Shown: positions 34,816-46,860 of the stretch, in pieces
Layout: each line of letters starts with the position of its first letter
Numbering within the stretch: position 1 is the stretch's first letter
NCBI RefSeq assembly: GCF_947489035.1
Contig: NZ_CANLCI010000002.1
Coordinates: 62,001-126,000 of the forward strand
Source of the DNA: an uncultured Ferrimonas sp.
GTDB taxonomy: Bacteria; Pseudomonadota; Gammaproteobacteria; Enterobacterales; Shewanellaceae
Reading direction: 5' to 3'
Length of the DNA: 64,000 nucleotides
The notes under the pieces: generated by a model
Seen by the model: the letters and a program-made list of their open reading frames with translations, nothing else
Told to the model about the DNA's origin: nothing
Databases searched by the model: none
Translations under genes and position numbers: made by a program

Positions 34816-36051
34816 TTAATGGCGCGTACGCGGCAAGACAAGGTTCAGTACGATGGCGGTAACCGCACACAGCGCGATCCCTTGCAGTTGGAAGTTCCCC
34901 AATGGGAACACCATACCGCCAATACCAAACACCAAGGTTACCGCCACAATCACCAAGTTACGTGCATCGGTCAGATCCACTTGGTGCTTAATTAGGGTGT
35001 TCATTCCCACGGCCGCAATCGAGCCAAACAGCAAAATCATAATGCCGCCCATCACCACCACCGGAACCGTCATCAGCAAGGCACCAAACTTACCGACCAT
35101 TGCCAAGGCCACCGCAAAGATCGCGCCGTAGGTCATGATTTTTGGATCGTAGTTTTTGGTGAGCATGACCGCGCCGGTTACTTCCGAATAGGTCGTGTTT
35201 GGCGGCCCACCAAACAGTGCCGCGGTGCTGGTGGCCAAGCCATCTCCCAACAAGGTGCGGTGCAAGCCCGGCTTTTCCACGTAGTTTTTGCCGGTCACGT
35301 TAGATATCGCCACCATGTCGCCGATGTGTTCTACCGCTGGGGCAATCGCCACCGGCAACATAAACAGCACCGCTTGCCAGTTAAACGTTGGCGCCACAAA
35401 GCTCGGCAACGAGAACCAAGCCGCCGCCGCCACGGGACTGAAATCCACCAAGCCAAACGCCAGCGATAAGCTATAGCCCACCACAATGGCGCACAAAATG
35501 GGCAGCAAGCGCAGTAAGCCCTTACCCAATATCGACACCAACAACGCGGTAATTAAGGTTGGCAATGCCACCATCAACGCCGTCGCCGTCGGCACCACTT
35601 GCGTATCACCGGCAAAACCCAGGGCCATCTTCACCGCAACCGGTGCCAGTGATAAACCAATCACCATAATCACCGGGCCAACTACAACTGCAGGCAAATA
35701 ACGGTTGATCGCTTGTGCGCCCCCGACCCGCGCCACTTGCGATAACACCATGTACACCAAACCAGCGGCGAACAACCCGCCCATGGTGTCGGCGATCCCC
35801 CACTGCGCCACCCCGGCAGAAATCGGCGCAATAAAAGCAAAGGAAGAGGCTAAGAACACCGGCACCTGGCGCTTCGTCACCAGTTGGAAGATTAGGGTGC
35901 CGATCCCAGCGGTGAATAACGCCACCCGAATATCAAGACCGGTTAGCATCGGTACTAAAACCAAGGCACCAAACGCCACAAACAGCATCTGGCCACCGGC
36001 CAAGATCTGCTGCGCAGGAGTGAATTGTTGAGTTTGCATGTAGAGTCCCAA
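34816..36051 (-). CDS. uraA: Uracil permease UraA
   Basis: A proton-coupled uracil importer of the NAT/NCS2 family. The 411-residue protein has about 12-14 membrane segments and the family's conserved stretches (EHIGDMVAISNVTGKN, about residues 240-255; GDGLATSTAALFGGPPNTTYSE, in part). Upp lies upstream on the same strand and converts uracil to UMP, so the pair forms the uracil salvage route. Confidence 0.94.
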   Translation of the reverse strand: MGLYMQTQQFTPAQQILAGGQMLFVAFGALVLVPMLTGLDIRVALFTAGIGTLIFQLVTKRQVPVFLASSFAFIAPISAGVAQWGIADTMGGLFAAGLVYMVLSQVARVGGAQAINRYLPAVVVGPVIMVIGLSLAPVAVKMALGFAGDTQVVPTATALMVALPTLITALLVSILGKGLLRLLPILCAIVVGYSLSLAFGLVDFSPVAAAAWFSLPSFVAPTFNWQAVLFMLPVAIAPAVEHIGDMVAISNVTGKNYVEKPGLHRTLLGDGLATSTAALFGGPPNTTYSEVTGAVMLTKNYDPKIMTYGAIFAVALAMVGKFGALLMTVPVVVMGGIMILLFGSIAAVGMNTLIKHQVDLTDARNLVIVAVTLVFGIGGMVFPLGNFQLQGIALCAVTAIVLNLVLPRTRH

Positions 36052-36097
36052 AGGGTTTGTTGTTTATTTTTTATCGTATTTAGGCTAGTGCCATCGT

Positions 36098-36115
36098 ACC
36101 TGAAGTTTTTCAGGT
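36098..36115 (-). promoter_or_regulatory. Small hairpin in the uraA leader
   Basis: ACCTGAA and TTCAGGT (perfect 7-bp stem, 4-nt loop) lie between upp and uraA, next to the terminator-like hairpin, and could take part in regulating read-through from upp into uraA. Confidence 0.4.
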
Positions 36116-36116
36116 C

Positions 36117-36146
36117 GAAAAAAAGGCGCCGATATCGACGCCTTAA
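36117..36146 (-). terminator. Terminator between upp and uraA
   Basis: On the reverse strand AAGGCGTCGATATCGGCGCCTT folds with one mismatch and is followed by a run of T (plus-strand A-run 36117-36124). It would end some upp transcripts before uraA, so uraA expression depends on read-through or its own promoter. Confidence 0.75.
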
Positions 36147-36160
36147 TTGTTGCTATCGGA

Positions 36161-36787
36161 TCACTTGGTTCCGAAAATCTTGTCTCCGGCGTCGCCGAGG
36201 CCCGGTAAAATGTACCCTTTCTCGTTCAGACACTCATCAATAGAGGCCGCGTACAGCTCAACGTCTGGGTGAGCCGCTTCCAGCGCTTTAATGCCCTCTG
36301 GGGCAGCAACCAGCACCAACACCTTAATGTGCTTACAGCCACGAGACTTCAGCAGATCCAAGGTGGAGATCATCGAACCACCGGTCGCCAGCATCGGATC
36401 AACCACCATGGCGATGCGCTCTTCAATGTTGGCAACCAACTTTTCGAAGTACGGCACTGGCTCTAGGGTTTCTTCATCGCGGTAGATGCCAACAACCGAT
36501 ACTTTAGCCGATGGCATGTGCTCTAGCACCGCGTCCATCATGCCCAAACCGGCACGCAGGATTGGCACGACGGTAACTTTCTTTCCCTTGATCTTCTTTA
36601 CGTCAATCGGGCCGTTCCAACCATCAATGGTAACGGTTTCCATCTCGAAGTCTTTGGTCGCTTCGTAGGTCACTAGGCTAGAAACCTCATGAGCCAACTC
36701 ACGGAAGCGTTTAGTACTAATATCCGCTTCGCGCATCAAACCCAGTTTATGTTGGATCAGTGGGTGGTTTACTTCAGTGACTTGCAT
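36161..36787 (-). CDS. upp: Uracil phosphoribosyltransferase
   Basis: It makes UMP from uracil and PRPP. The 208-residue enzyme has the PRPP-binding loop [11 protein letters not shown] (about residues 128-138) and the family's [10 protein letters not shown] and C-terminal [15 protein letters not shown]. The start was placed at MQVTEV (36785-36787), matching E. coli Upp; an upstream in-frame ATG would add 18 unlikely residues. It is divergent from purM, as in E. coli. Confidence 0.96.
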   Translation of the reverse strand: MQVTEVNHPLIQHKLGLMREADISTKRFRELAHEVSSLVTYEATKDFEMETVTIDGWNGPIDVKKIKGKKVTVVPILRAGLGMMDAVLEHMPSAKVSVVGIYRDEETLEPVPYFEKLVANIEERIAMVVDPMLATGGSMISTLDLLKSRGCKHIKVLVLVAAPEGIKALEAAHPDVELYAASIDECLNEKGYILPGLGDAGDKIFGTK

Positions 36788-37147
36788 CGACGTCTCCAAG
36801 ACTTTTACCAGACAAATTAACGGGAGCATAGTCGCAATCAACGCCAGCGCAAAAGCAATTCAACCAATCCCATTGCATTTTTGTGACCATCATCACCAAG
36901 CGCTTGTTTTGCTGTACGTTTATTCGCTAACGCAGTGACCATTTCAGGCAATGCTTTCCACTAAAAATAGGCGGCAGCGCAGTGAATTTAATATTCCATC
37001 TCAGCGGCGGCAGTTTCCTGTAAGTAAAACAATCAATTAGCACCGAAGCTGCTTGGGTCAAACCGCCGTCACTGCTAGAATACCGCGCAAAATTAGTACC
37101 CCTACAAGTACTGCTCTACCTAAAACAAAAACCATAACGAGGCCTCT
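36788..37147. other. Divergent upp / purM intergenic region
   Basis: This 360-bp region must hold the promoters for upp (reverse) and purM (forward). I saw no good PurR box and no ORF or RNA gene. TTGCTGTACG and AT-rich segments are present, but no promoter could be fixed. Confidence 0.5.
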
Positions 37148-38191
37148 GTGACTACTTCTAGCCAACTGAGTTACAAAGACGCGGGTGTTGATATCGATGC
37201 AGGTAATGCACTGGTTGATAACATCAAGTCTGCGGTAAAACGTACCCATCGTCCTGAAGTAATGGGTGGTTTGGGTGGATTTGGCGCCCTATGTCGCCTA
37301 CCTACCAATTATAAGAAGCCACTGCTGGTATCCGGCACCGACGGCGTTGGTACCAAGCTGCGCTTAGCCATCGACCATCAGCGCCACAGCACCGTCGGCA
37401 TCGATTTGGTGGCCATGTGCGTTAACGATTTGATCGTGCAAGGTGCCGAGCCGCTGTTCTTCTTGGATTACTACGCCACTGGTAAGCTGGATGTGGATGT
37501 GGCCACCTCAGTAGTCAGCGGCATTGCTGATGGCTGTGAGCTGGCCGGCTGTGCCCTGATCGGCGGTGAAACCGCAGAGATGCCAGGCATGTATGAAGGC
37601 GCCGATTACGACATGGCTGGCTTCTGCGTTGGGGTGGTAGAAGAAGATGAAGTGATCACCGGCACCAAAGTCGCCGCGGGCGATGCGTTGATTGCACTGG
37701 GTTCCAGTGGTCCGCATTCAAATGGTTACTCGTTGATCCGCAAGGTACTAGAGCGTTGCGACAACCCAAGTGAAGTACAGTTGGGTGAGCAAAACTTAAT
37801 TGATGCCTTGATGGCGCCAACCAAAATTTACGTTAAGTCGGTTTTAAAGCTGGCCAAACAAACCCCCCTGCATGCGATCTCCCACATTACTGGGGGTGGC
37901 TTCTGGGAAAACATCCCACGCGTCTTACCGGCACACTGTAAAGCGGTCATTGACGGCAGCAGTTGGCAGTGGCCCCAGGTGTTTAACTGGTTGCAAGAGA
38001 CCGGCAACATCAACCAACACGAAATGTACCGCACCTTTAACTGTGGCGTGGGCTTAGTGATTGCGTTACCCGCAGATCAAGCCGCTGCCGCCGTAGAGTT
38101 ACTGAACGGCGAAGGTGAGCACGCTTGGGTGATTGGCCAGATTGCCGCCCGCGATGGCGAGCAAGAACAAGTTGAGATCCACAACAGCTAA
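37148..38191 (+). CDS. purM: Phosphoribosylformylglycinamidine cyclo-ligase PurM
   Basis: The fifth step of purine synthesis: ATP-dependent closure of FGAM to AIR. The 347-residue protein has [13 protein letters not shown] (about residues 8-20), [30 protein letters not shown] and [13 protein letters not shown], all characteristic. It starts with GTG, with CGAGG 5 nt upstream. purN follows after 36 nt, the standard purMN operon. Confidence 0.97.
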   Translation: MTTSSQLSYKDAGVDIDAGNALVDNIKSAVKRTHRPEVMGGLGGFGALCRLPTNYKKPLLVSGTDGVGTKLRLAIDHQRHSTVGIDLVAMCVNDLIVQGAEPLFFLDYYATGKLDVDVATSVVSGIADGCELAGCALIGGETAEMPGMYEGADYDMAGFCVGVVEEDEVITGTKVAAGDALIALGSSGPHSNGYSLIRKVLERCDNPSEVQLGEQNLIDALMAPTKIYVKSVLKLAKQTPLHAISHITGGGFWENIPRVLPAHCKAVIDGSSWQWPQVFNWLQETGNINQHEMYRTFNCGVGLVIALPADQAAAAVELLNGEGEHAWVIGQIAARDGEQEQVEIHNS

Positions 38192-38227
38192 CTGGTCGCA
38201 ACATTCAGCCGAGTGAAAGGAAGCCCA

Positions 38228-38875
38228 ATGAAAAAATTCCGCATTGCGGTGTTGATCTCCGGCAGCGGCAGTAATTTACAGGCGATTATCGACGCCTGTG
38301 CCGCCAACGAGATCAACGGTGAGGTGGTTACCGTGATCAGCAATAAAGCGGATGTGTTTGGCCTAGAGCGCGCCGCTAACGCCGGGATCCCCCAGCAAGT
38401 CGTGGCCGCCAATAAAGGCCAAACCCGCGAACAATACGATCAGCGTTTGCAGGCTGAATTAGCCCCATATAAGGTTGATCTGATTGTGCTGGCAGGCTTT
38501 ATGCGGATTCTTTCTGAATCCTTTGTTCGACAATACCAGGGAAAGATGTTTAACATTCACCCCTCCTTATTGCCGAAGTACCCTGGCCTCAACACTCACC
38601 AACGGGCAATTGACGCCGGTGATAACGAACATGGCGCCTCGGTGCACTTCGTGACACCAGAGCTTGATGGTGGCCCGGTGGTATTGCAGGCCAAAGTGCC
38701 GGTGTTTACTGAGGACGTCGCAGACGGCTTAGCCCTGCGCGTTCACAGCCAAGAGCATCGCATTTATCCACTTGTGGTGAAGTGGTTCTGCCAAGGTCGA
38801 CTGACCATGGCGAACGACTGCGCGATGATGGATGGGGAGCAATTGTCTGCTGGTGGTTACGCCGCCGACGATTAA
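38228..38875 (+). CDS. purN: Phosphoribosylglycinamide formyltransferase PurN
   Basis: It transfers a formyl group from 10-formyl-THF to GAR. The 215-residue enzyme has the glycine-rich ISGSGSNLQAI (residues 9-19), the catalytic HPSLLPKYPGLNTH segment (about residues 108-121) and DGGPVV. I chose the ATG at 38228 with AAAGGA upstream; a GTG five codons earlier is less likely. It ends at a terminator. Confidence 0.96.
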   Translation: MKKFRIAVLISGSGSNLQAIIDACAANEINGEVVTVISNKADVFGLERAANAGIPQQVVAANKGQTREQYDQRLQAELAPYKVDLIVLAGFMRILSESFVRQYQGKMFNIHPSLLPKYPGLNTHQRAIDAGDNEHGASVHFVTPELDGGPVVLQAKVPVFTEDVADGLALRVHSQEHRIYPLVVKWFCQGRLTMANDCAMMDGEQLSAGGYAADD

Positions 38876-38879
38876 ACAC

Positions 38880-38908
38880 AAGGCAACGGGTATTCCGTTG
38901 CCTTATTG
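38880..38908 (+). terminator. Terminator after purN
   Basis: A perfect 10-bp stem (AAGGCAACGG / CCGTTGCCTT, loop GTATT) directly follows the purN stop region. The T-run is weak (ATTGA). Confidence 0.75.
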
Positions 38909-39193
38909 ACCCAAGGATCGACTGCTAAACTGCTTATGGGTGGTTACCACTCAGCAATAGCGGTTGAATTTTTGACCTTCGGTCATACAATCTTGTTTTT
39001 CTTCACAAAGTTACTTTTGCTGGTGAAAAATGCATCAGCACCTATGTCGTTGATATTCAACGATATAACTTATTTTGTGGTGCAGAAAAACGAATTTGAT
39101 TGGTGGAAATGGCGTGGAAGACGGAATTCTTCGAATATAAACAAGAAATCCTGTATACTTTCGCGCGATTTCGACCCTGACAGAGTACAACTA
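38909..39193. other. Leader/promoter region of fusA2
   Basis: An AT-rich 285-bp region. A reading frame continuous with fusA2 crosses it but lacks coding character. TATACT at 39154-39159, in the extended context TGTATACT, is a good -10 about 35 bp before the start codon; the -35 (TTCGAA, 39130-39135) is weak. A TGACC/GGTCA mini-hairpin lies near 38980. Confidence 0.5.
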
Positions 39194-41284
<2,091 letters not shown>

Positions 41285-41309
41285 TTCGTTACTTATAAGC
41301 TAGCCGTTT

Positions 41310-41345
41310 AAAAGCCCCGCTAAGGAAACTTAGCGGGGCTTTTTG
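41310..41345 (+). terminator. Terminator after fusA2
   Basis: A perfect stem of about 14 bp (AAAGCCCCGCTAAG, loop GAAA, complement) is followed by TTTTT. Confidence 0.95.
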
Positions 41346-41620
41346 CTGTCTGGGTTTCAATCACGTCTGCCGGATTTGATCTTGATATTGCGGGCTTCCT
41401 ATTGGGCTCGAACTCGGCGACAGAACAGCGCCGGTTATCGCGGCCAACGCCAAGCGCGCATAATAGTGCTCGCGCCCGCAGTGCCTGAATCGCTATGCCC
41501 TGCCGCTGCGCTTTGCCCTGGTATCACAAACATCCTCTGATGGGTTTATTCTCGCTCGAAACACACAGGTACTGAAGTGGCGCATTGTGACTGGCAAGAA
41601 AGGGAGAGCCTCACGGCAAT
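41346..41620. other. Gene-free stretch between fusA2 and pbpC-like
   Basis: 275 bp without a supportable gene. Short frames here have no ribosome-binding site and no recognisable product. Confidence 0.5.
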
Positions 41621-41651
41621 AAAAAAGCCGACGCAGTGTGCGTCGGCTTTT
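41621..41651. terminator. Bidirectional terminator downstream of pbpC-like gene
   Basis: AAAGCCGACGCA and its complement surround GTG, with an A-run on the left and TTTT on the right. It lies 54 nt after the pbpC-like stop and serves the reverse strand. Confidence 0.9.
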
Positions 41652-41704
41652 CTGTGTTCGAGCCAAATAACCGTTTGCGGCAACTTAGCCGCACTTCTCG
41701 GTGA

Positions 41705-44110
41705 TCACAGTATTACTGGCTCATAGGCTTGTTCGTCGTCACCTTCAGCGGTCGGCACGGTTGCAGCCGCCGCGGGGGCCACCTTAACCGGTTCCGGTAA
41801 CGCTTTGGCCATCTCAAATGGGATCTGCAACGAATACCCTTTTTCATCCAAGGCAACCAGCTGCTGTGGGCCATCAACCAGACGATTTAAGTTCAGCTCC
41901 AGCAAGTTGCCATCCGCAATCGATTCGCCATTGAGATACCACTCGACATCGCCGTTCGCACTGGACGCCTGCACCATTAATGGTGGCAACCGCTTGTTGT
42001 TGATGCGGTGGAACACCTGTTGTGGGGCGATGCCCGTAACCACCAGCTCGTTACTTTCCATCGGAATGTTGGGACAGTAATCATTAAAATCAGGCAAACG
42101 TTTGGCACGGCGCATTCGCTCTGGCAACCACGGCTCTAACACCCGTGGCCATAACGTTGCGGTGGTGTACTCGGCGCGGTTCTTATAACAGCCGCGGCTT
42201 AAGCGTTTTTCAGTAATGCTGTCAACGTACATCCCTTTTTGACTGCGGAACCAGCCTTTGCCCTGCCCAGCTAATAAGGTGCGCGGTGCATCGCCATTTT
42301 TCGTCCATGCGGTTTTGCGGCGATCGCAGCCGTACAGGTTCACCCCACGGCTGCGACCATCCGGCCAACAGATCTCTTCTTGTTTTACCCCACGAGGGCG
42401 AGACAGCTTACCCAGAGGCCGATACTCTTCCATCGCTGCGGTGATCGCAATCAACGAGGCAACGGCGTTATCACGGCCGCTGACTGGGCTCGAATAGATG
42501 TCATCGTGTACCCCAACCCAGATCCCAAGGGTAAAGGAGGGGGTAACCCCAATCGCCCAGTTATCACGACTGGCCCAACCGGAACCCGCTTTCCAACCCA
42601 GTACCGCTGGTTTTGGCGCTAACACGTACTCTGGCACCGGCGCTTCACGAAGCGTATTCCAAGTGATCCAAGCCGATTCCGCGCTCATAAAGCGTTTGTT
42701 CTCGGGGCGCTCAGCCGCCGGTAAATATTGCAGTGGTGCCACATTGCCTTGGCTGCCAAAAGAAGCATACAACTGCACCATTTGCGCCAAGTTGGTTTCC
42801 GCTTCCCCCAGCAGTACCCGTGGTGACAAGCCAAAATCACTCAGCTCTAATGGCTGCCCAACCGCCGCTAACGATTTCAGAAACTTCTTCTCGCCAATGT
42901 TTTCAATCAACTGCACGAAAGGCACGTTCAATGACATCTGCAGGGCTTCACTGGCGGAAACCGGCCCGATGAATTCATCAAAACCGTCAGCCACATCACG
43001 CAAATAACCACGGCGAGGCACATCCGCCAGCAACGATTCAGAGTGAATTAAGCGTTCATCCAACGCCTTACCAAAAACCAGCGGTTTCAGCATGTCACCC
43101 GGGGAGCGCATCGCCTGCACCATGTCGGTGCTGTCGTGGCCGGGCGAGTTACCGACGTAGGCGATCACTTGCTTGGTTTGGTTATCCATCATCAGCATCG
43201 CCATACTAGAGCCGTTCACCTGTTTATCGGCAAATTCTTGTGAATAGCGCTCTAGCTCAGCTTGGATCACCGCATCAATGTTGCTGCGGATCACCGTTTC
43301 ATCGTTATCCTGCATCACCTTGCTGGCGTATTGGCTGGCGATCTGCGGCAACGCTAATGAAACCGTCGCGACCGGCATACCAAGAGCACGGTTTACTTGT
43401 TTTTGGGTCCACAGCTGCTCGTCGCCAAATTCGTTGATCAGTTGATCCCGCTCAACCTTGGCTCGATCGGCAAACTTATCCAGACGATAGCGTTTCGGGT
43501 ATTTCGCCAGTGCCAGCAGCAACGCCACTTCGTGATGCTCTAACGCTAAGGCCGGTTTATCAAAGAATTGATAACTGGCTGCCTGCACCCCTTCAATCTT
43601 GCCGCCTAAGCGAACGTGATTAAGGTACAGCGCCATGATCTCATCTTTGCTGTACGCCAGTTCTAGCTGCAGAGTACGAACGTGGCTCTGCCACATGCCC
43701 GCTTGAGGGAAAAACAGTTCCGCGGTTTTTACGGTCAGGGGATCAAAGCCAATCACACCAGCAAAGACGCTTTGGTGCTGTGCCGACAACGCCTCAATCA
43801 ATAACGGGGAGATTTGATCAATGTTGACGGGGTAACGCCAGTAACCTTGGTTATTCACTACCGCAGACAGCGGTTGTCCGTTGGCATCAATCACCACTTG
43901 GCTGGGGCCGTGATATTCACCCGGCAACGACAATGGGCTGTCCAGATTGCTCCACATAAATGCGGCCACAAAGAGCAGGATCAACGCTAAGCCGCCCTTG
44001 GCACTGTGCCAACCCAGCCGCTTTAATTGCTGCTGCCCCTCAAGGCTTACTTTTGCTGCATCCAATTGCTGCCGTTTGCGGCTCATCCTTTGCCGCACAG
44101 ATGAAAACAT
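41705..44110 (-). CDS. pbpC: PBP1C-like protein with both active sites lost
   Basis: The 801-residue protein aligns along its length with E. coli PBP1C: one N-terminal membrane helix (about residues 38-56), a GT51-like region, a transpeptidase-like domain and a C-terminal BiPBP_C-type domain. Key residues are missing. The transglycosylase Glu of the YEDRWF segment is His112 (AQHQSVF), and the GGSTLTMQ region is deleted (about 26 residues). The transpeptidase SxxK reads D339-M-L-K, so the nucleophile Ser is Asp, and KTGT reads K507-A-G-S. SLN is kept. The frame is intact over 2.4 kb, so it is not a decaying pseudogene but probably a non-catalytic scaffold or regulator. The ATG at 44110 has AGAGG 7 nt upstream. 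Confidence 0.85.
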   Translation of the reverse strand: MFSSVRQRMSRKRQQLDAAKVSLEGQQQLKRLGWHSAKGGLALILLFVAAFMWSNLDSPLSLPGEYHGPSQVVIDANGQPLSAVVNNQGYWRYPVNIDQISPLLIEALSAQHQSVFAGVIGFDPLTVKTAELFFPQAGMWQSHVRTLQLELAYSKDEIMALYLNHVRLGGKIEGVQAASYQFFDKPALALEHHEVALLLALAKYPKRYRLDKFADRAKVERDQLINEFGDEQLWTQKQVNRALGMPVATVSLALPQIASQYASKVMQDNDETVIRSNIDAVIQAELERYSQEFADKQVNGSSMAMLMMDNQTKQVIAYVGNSPGHDSTDMVQAMRSPGDMLKPLVFGKALDERLIHSESLLADVPRRGYLRDVADGFDEFIGPVSASEALQMSLNVPFVQLIENIGEKKFLKSLAAVGQPLELSDFGLSPRVLLGEAETNLAQMVQLYASFGSQGNVAPLQYLPAAERPENKRFMSAESAWITWNTLREAPVPEYVLAPKPAVLGWKAGSGWASRDNWAIGVTPSFTLGIWVGVHDDIYSSPVSGRDNAVASLIAITAAMEEYRPLGKLSRPRGVKQEEICWPDGRSRGVNLYGCDRRKTAWTKNGDAPRTLLAGQGKGWFRSQKGMYVDSITEKRLSRGCYKNRAEYTTATLWPRVLEPWLPERMRRAKRLPDFNDYCPNIPMESNELVVTGIAPQQVFHRINNKRLPPLMVQASSANGDVEWYLNGESIADGNLLELNLNRLVDGPQQLVALDEKGYSLQIPFEMAKALPEPVKVAPAAAATVPTAEGDDEQAYEPVIL

Positions 44111-44427
44111 GTAGAACCTCTTTATTGGCAATTTGAACCGGTGGTTATGCCACCCGAACACCGATTACTTTTGTTATTTTGTTGCCCTAACCGTTTGGTT
44201 TTTATACCAGTCAACGTTATTGGGACATGCGACTAAAGATTTAGAGCACAACATAACATTAACAATTGACTAGGATAAAGCCGTTTGTAAAAACGATAGT
44301 TTCTGCTACCAACGGTCACATTTGCCGCAGCTTTGAATTTGGCTCACAACGGTCACGTTCAAACGAGCGTTTTACAGTCAGGAGCGGTTGTGCTGTGATG
44401 AAGCAAATCGCTACGGAGAGCATTGCC
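44111..44427. other. Divergent region between pbpC-like and nitroreductase genes
   Basis: A 317-bp gene-free stretch holding both promoters. TTGACT (44266-44271) is a good -35 on the forward strand without a clear -10. The 10-bp direct repeat CAACGGTCAC occurs at 44310 and 44347 (37 bp apart) ahead of the nitroreductase gene and might be an activator site. Confidence 0.5.
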
Positions 44428-45111
44428 ATGACCCGCCCTTATTCTGAAGCCACCTTAGAGCAGCTGCTACGCAGTCGGCGCTCGGTGCGAGGCTTTACCA
44501 ACCAAGCCATTGATAGCGCAACCTTAGAGCAGATCTTCACCGAGGCGCAGCTGTCACCGTCCAATTGCAATACCCAGCCATGGCAAACCTATGTCGCCAG
44601 TGGCAACAGCTGCAATCAACTCAGACAGGGCTTGGTTGAGCAGATCATGGCCGGCACCCCGCCTAAAGCCGAATTTGATTACTTCAGTAAATTCTCCGGT
44701 GAACATCGAACTCGGCAAGTGGAATGTGCTGAAGCGCTGTATGGCGCAATGGGGATCCCACGGGAAGATAAACGCGGCCGAATGGGCGCTTTGGTACGAA
44801 ACTACCAGTTTTTTGATGCCCCACACGTGGCCTTTATCTGCATGAATAAAGAGTACGACATCGTCAACAGCCTCGATATTGGGGTCTACTTACAAACCCT
44901 GATGTTGGTCATGGAAGCCCACGGCGTTGCCAGCTGTGCTCAAGGGGCACTGGCCTACTTCCCGCCGTTGGTGAAAGAGGTCATGGGCATTCCCGAACAA
45001 GAAGGGATTTTGGTTGGGATCTCATTTGGCTATGAAGATCCTGACGTGGCCGCCAATAACGCCCGAACCAGCCGAGCCCCGCTGGCGCAATGTGTGCAAT
45101 TTAAGAACTAA
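44428..45111 (+). CDS. Nitroreductase family protein
   Basis: A 227-residue FMN-dependent oxidoreductase with the family N-terminus LLRSRRSVRGFTNQAID (about residues 13-29), SPSNCNTQPW (about residues 44-53), the middle DIGVYLQTLMLVMEAHGV and the C-terminal ILVGISFGYED. Such enzymes reduce nitroaromatics or quinones; the physiological substrate is unknown. I used the ATG at 44428 (GGAGAG 7 nt upstream), although the frame is open to 44266. Confidence 0.85.
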   Translation: MTRPYSEATLEQLLRSRRSVRGFTNQAIDSATLEQIFTEAQLSPSNCNTQPWQTYVASGNSCNQLRQGLVEQIMAGTPPKAEFDYFSKFSGEHRTRQVECAEALYGAMGIPREDKRGRMGALVRNYQFFDAPHVAFICMNKEYDIVNSLDIGVYLQTLMLVMEAHGVASCAQGALAYFPPLVKEVMGIPEQEGILVGISFGYEDPDVAANNARTSRAPLAQCVQFKN

Positions 45112-45242
45112 CGCCGCCACCACCACCGGCCAATAAACGGGGTCGGTGGTGAGCAGTTGTATTTGTGTGATCCCCCTCAAACAGCCTGAACCACTGCCCT
45201 TGGCATAATACCGCCCTAATTTTGTCATTAGCCAAGGTTGCT

Positions 45243-46469
45243 ATGAACGCCTTACTCAATCGTTTTCTCGGTTACGTTACCTTTGATACCCAATCCGATG
45301 CCGCCAACCAATGCGTGCCCAGCACCCCTGGTCAAATGGTGTTTGCCAAGGCGCTATACCAAGAACTTACTGCGCTCGGGTTTGCTGATGTGTCGCTCGA
45401 CGACAACGGCTACGTGATGGCGAAATTACCCAGCAATGTGGACTACCCAGTACCAGCCATCGGCTTTGTCGCCCATATGGACACCGCGCCGGATGCCTCT
45501 GGCAAGAACGTAAAGCCGCAGCTGATTGAAAACTACCAAGGTGGCACGATTGCGTTAAACGACCGTGGTGAGCAGCTCTGCCCAAGCCAATATCCGGTGC
45601 TGAAGCAACTGCTTGGCCAAACCTTAATTACCACCGACGGCAGCACCTTGCTGGGGGCGGATAATAAAGCCGGCATCGCAGAGATCATCACCGCGATGGT
45701 GCAGCTGCAAGCCCAGCCGGAGTTGCCTCACGGTGACATCTGCATCGGCTTTACCCCAGATGAAGAGATTGGCCGTGGCGCCAACCTGTTTGATGTGGCC
45801 AAGTTTGGCGCACAGTGGGCTTACACCATTGATGGTGGCCCCGTGGGGGAGCTGGAGTATGAAAACTTCAACGCCGCCAGCGCCACCATCGAATTTAGCG
45901 GTAACTCAGTACACCCCGGCACCGCCAAAGGCAAGCTGGTTAATGCGTTAACGCTCGCCACCCAGTTTCATCAGCAGATGCCGTGCGCGCAAACCCCTGA
46001 ACACACAGAAGGCTACCAAGGCTTTTACCACTTGGTGGCGATCAACGGCGGCACCGCGACCGCCAGCCTGAGCTACATTGTGCGCGACTTCTGCTTGGAT
46101 TCCTTGGCCGAGCGCAAGGCGTTCTTGCAACAGCAAGTGGCGGCATTTAACGCCAATGGCATTCCTTGCCAGCTGGACTGGCAAGAAAGCTACCGCAACA
46201 TGAAAGAGATGGTTGAACCGCACCCTCACATCATCGATTTAGCGAAACAAGCGATGCAACAGCTGCAGATTGAGCCGCTGATCAAGCCGATCCGGGGCGG
46301 TACCGATGGCGCCGTGTTGTCCTTTAAAGGCCTGCCATGCCCAAACCTATTTACTGGCGGCTACAACTTCCACGGTAAGCACGAGTTTGCCTCGTTGACC
46401 CAAATGGAACAGGCGGTTGAGATGATCGTGACCCTCAGTCAATTAACCGCACGCCACTATAAAGGTTAA
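45243..46469 (+). CDS. pepT: Tripeptide aminopeptidase PepT (M20B)
   Basis: A di-zinc cytosolic peptidase that removes N-terminal residues from tripeptides. The 408-residue protein has the metal-binding [10 protein letters not shown] (His/Asp, about residues 78-87), DNKAG, the catalytic DEEIGRGAN (about residues 174-182), [16 protein letters not shown] and C-terminal NFHGKHEF. The length is standard. I used the ATG at 45243 with AAGG upstream. It is a single-gene unit ending at a terminator. Confidence 0.95.
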   Translation: MNALLNRFLGYVTFDTQSDAANQCVPSTPGQMVFAKALYQELTALGFADVSLDDNGYVMAKLPSNVDYPVPAIGFVAHMDTAPDASGKNVKPQLIENYQGGTIALNDRGEQLCPSQYPVLKQLLGQTLITTDGSTLLGADNKAGIAEIITAMVQLQAQPELPHGDICIGFTPDEEIGRGANLFDVAKFGAQWAYTIDGGPVGELEYENFNAASATIEFSGNSVHPGTAKGKLVNALTLATQFHQQMPCAQTPEHTEGYQGFYHLVAINGGTATASLSYIVRDFCLDSLAERKAFLQQQVAAFNANGIPCQLDWQESYRNMKEMVEPHPHIIDLAKQAMQQLQIEPLIKPIRGGTDGAVLSFKGLPCPNLFTGGYNFHGKHEFASLTQMEQAVEMIVTLSQLTARHYKG

Positions 46470-46537
46470 CACCGGGTCTCCAGCTGCTCACCTCAGCCGG
46501 TCTGGTTAACTCACGCCCTGGCAAGAGATGCCGTTCA

Positions 46538-46567
46538 TGCCGAAGCCGCTCGCTTCGGCATTTTTTT
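46538..46567 (+). terminator. Terminator after pepT
   Basis: The stem TGCCGAAG / CTTCGGCA with a 7-nt loop is followed by seven T residues. Confidence 0.9.
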
Positions 46568-46758
46568 AGGCCCATTTATCGACGCCATTAGATCTCTGCC
46601 GTATTGAGGGTGATCATTGCTGCCCAAATGGCGGCAGTAAGGCCGCTCATTGGCGTGCAGCGCCAGAAAAAAGCCAAAGCCGTTACGCGAGCGCAATAAA
46701 CAATGTGCAAAGCTGAGCAAATAAAACCCAACCCAGATAATAACCAGCAATCAGCGTG

Positions 46759-46774
46759 CGTGATCCAGATCACC
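46759..46774. promoter_or_regulatory. CRP-like site
   Basis: CGTGA-TCCAGA-TCACC matches the CRP consensus TGTGA-N6-TCACA at 8 of 10 positions and is palindromic. Confidence 0.4.
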
Positions 46775-46844
46775 ATCTCAGACATTGGTCTATTGGCTTT
46801 CAACTCAATGCCGCTGTTTTTTTCATCAAAAAAGCCAAATGAAT

Positions 46845-46860
46845 GACGATCAAGATCACA
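46845..46860. promoter_or_regulatory. CRP-like site
   Basis: GACGA-TCAAGA-TCACA has one perfect CRP half-site (TCACA) and a partial one. It is centred 86 bp, about eight helical turns, from the other CRP-like site. Confidence 0.3.

Noticed and set aside
38906..39193. 96-codon N-terminal extension of EF-G2
   Set aside because: EF-G2 homologues start at MADLS; the extension has AT-rich non-coding composition and contains the likely promoter.
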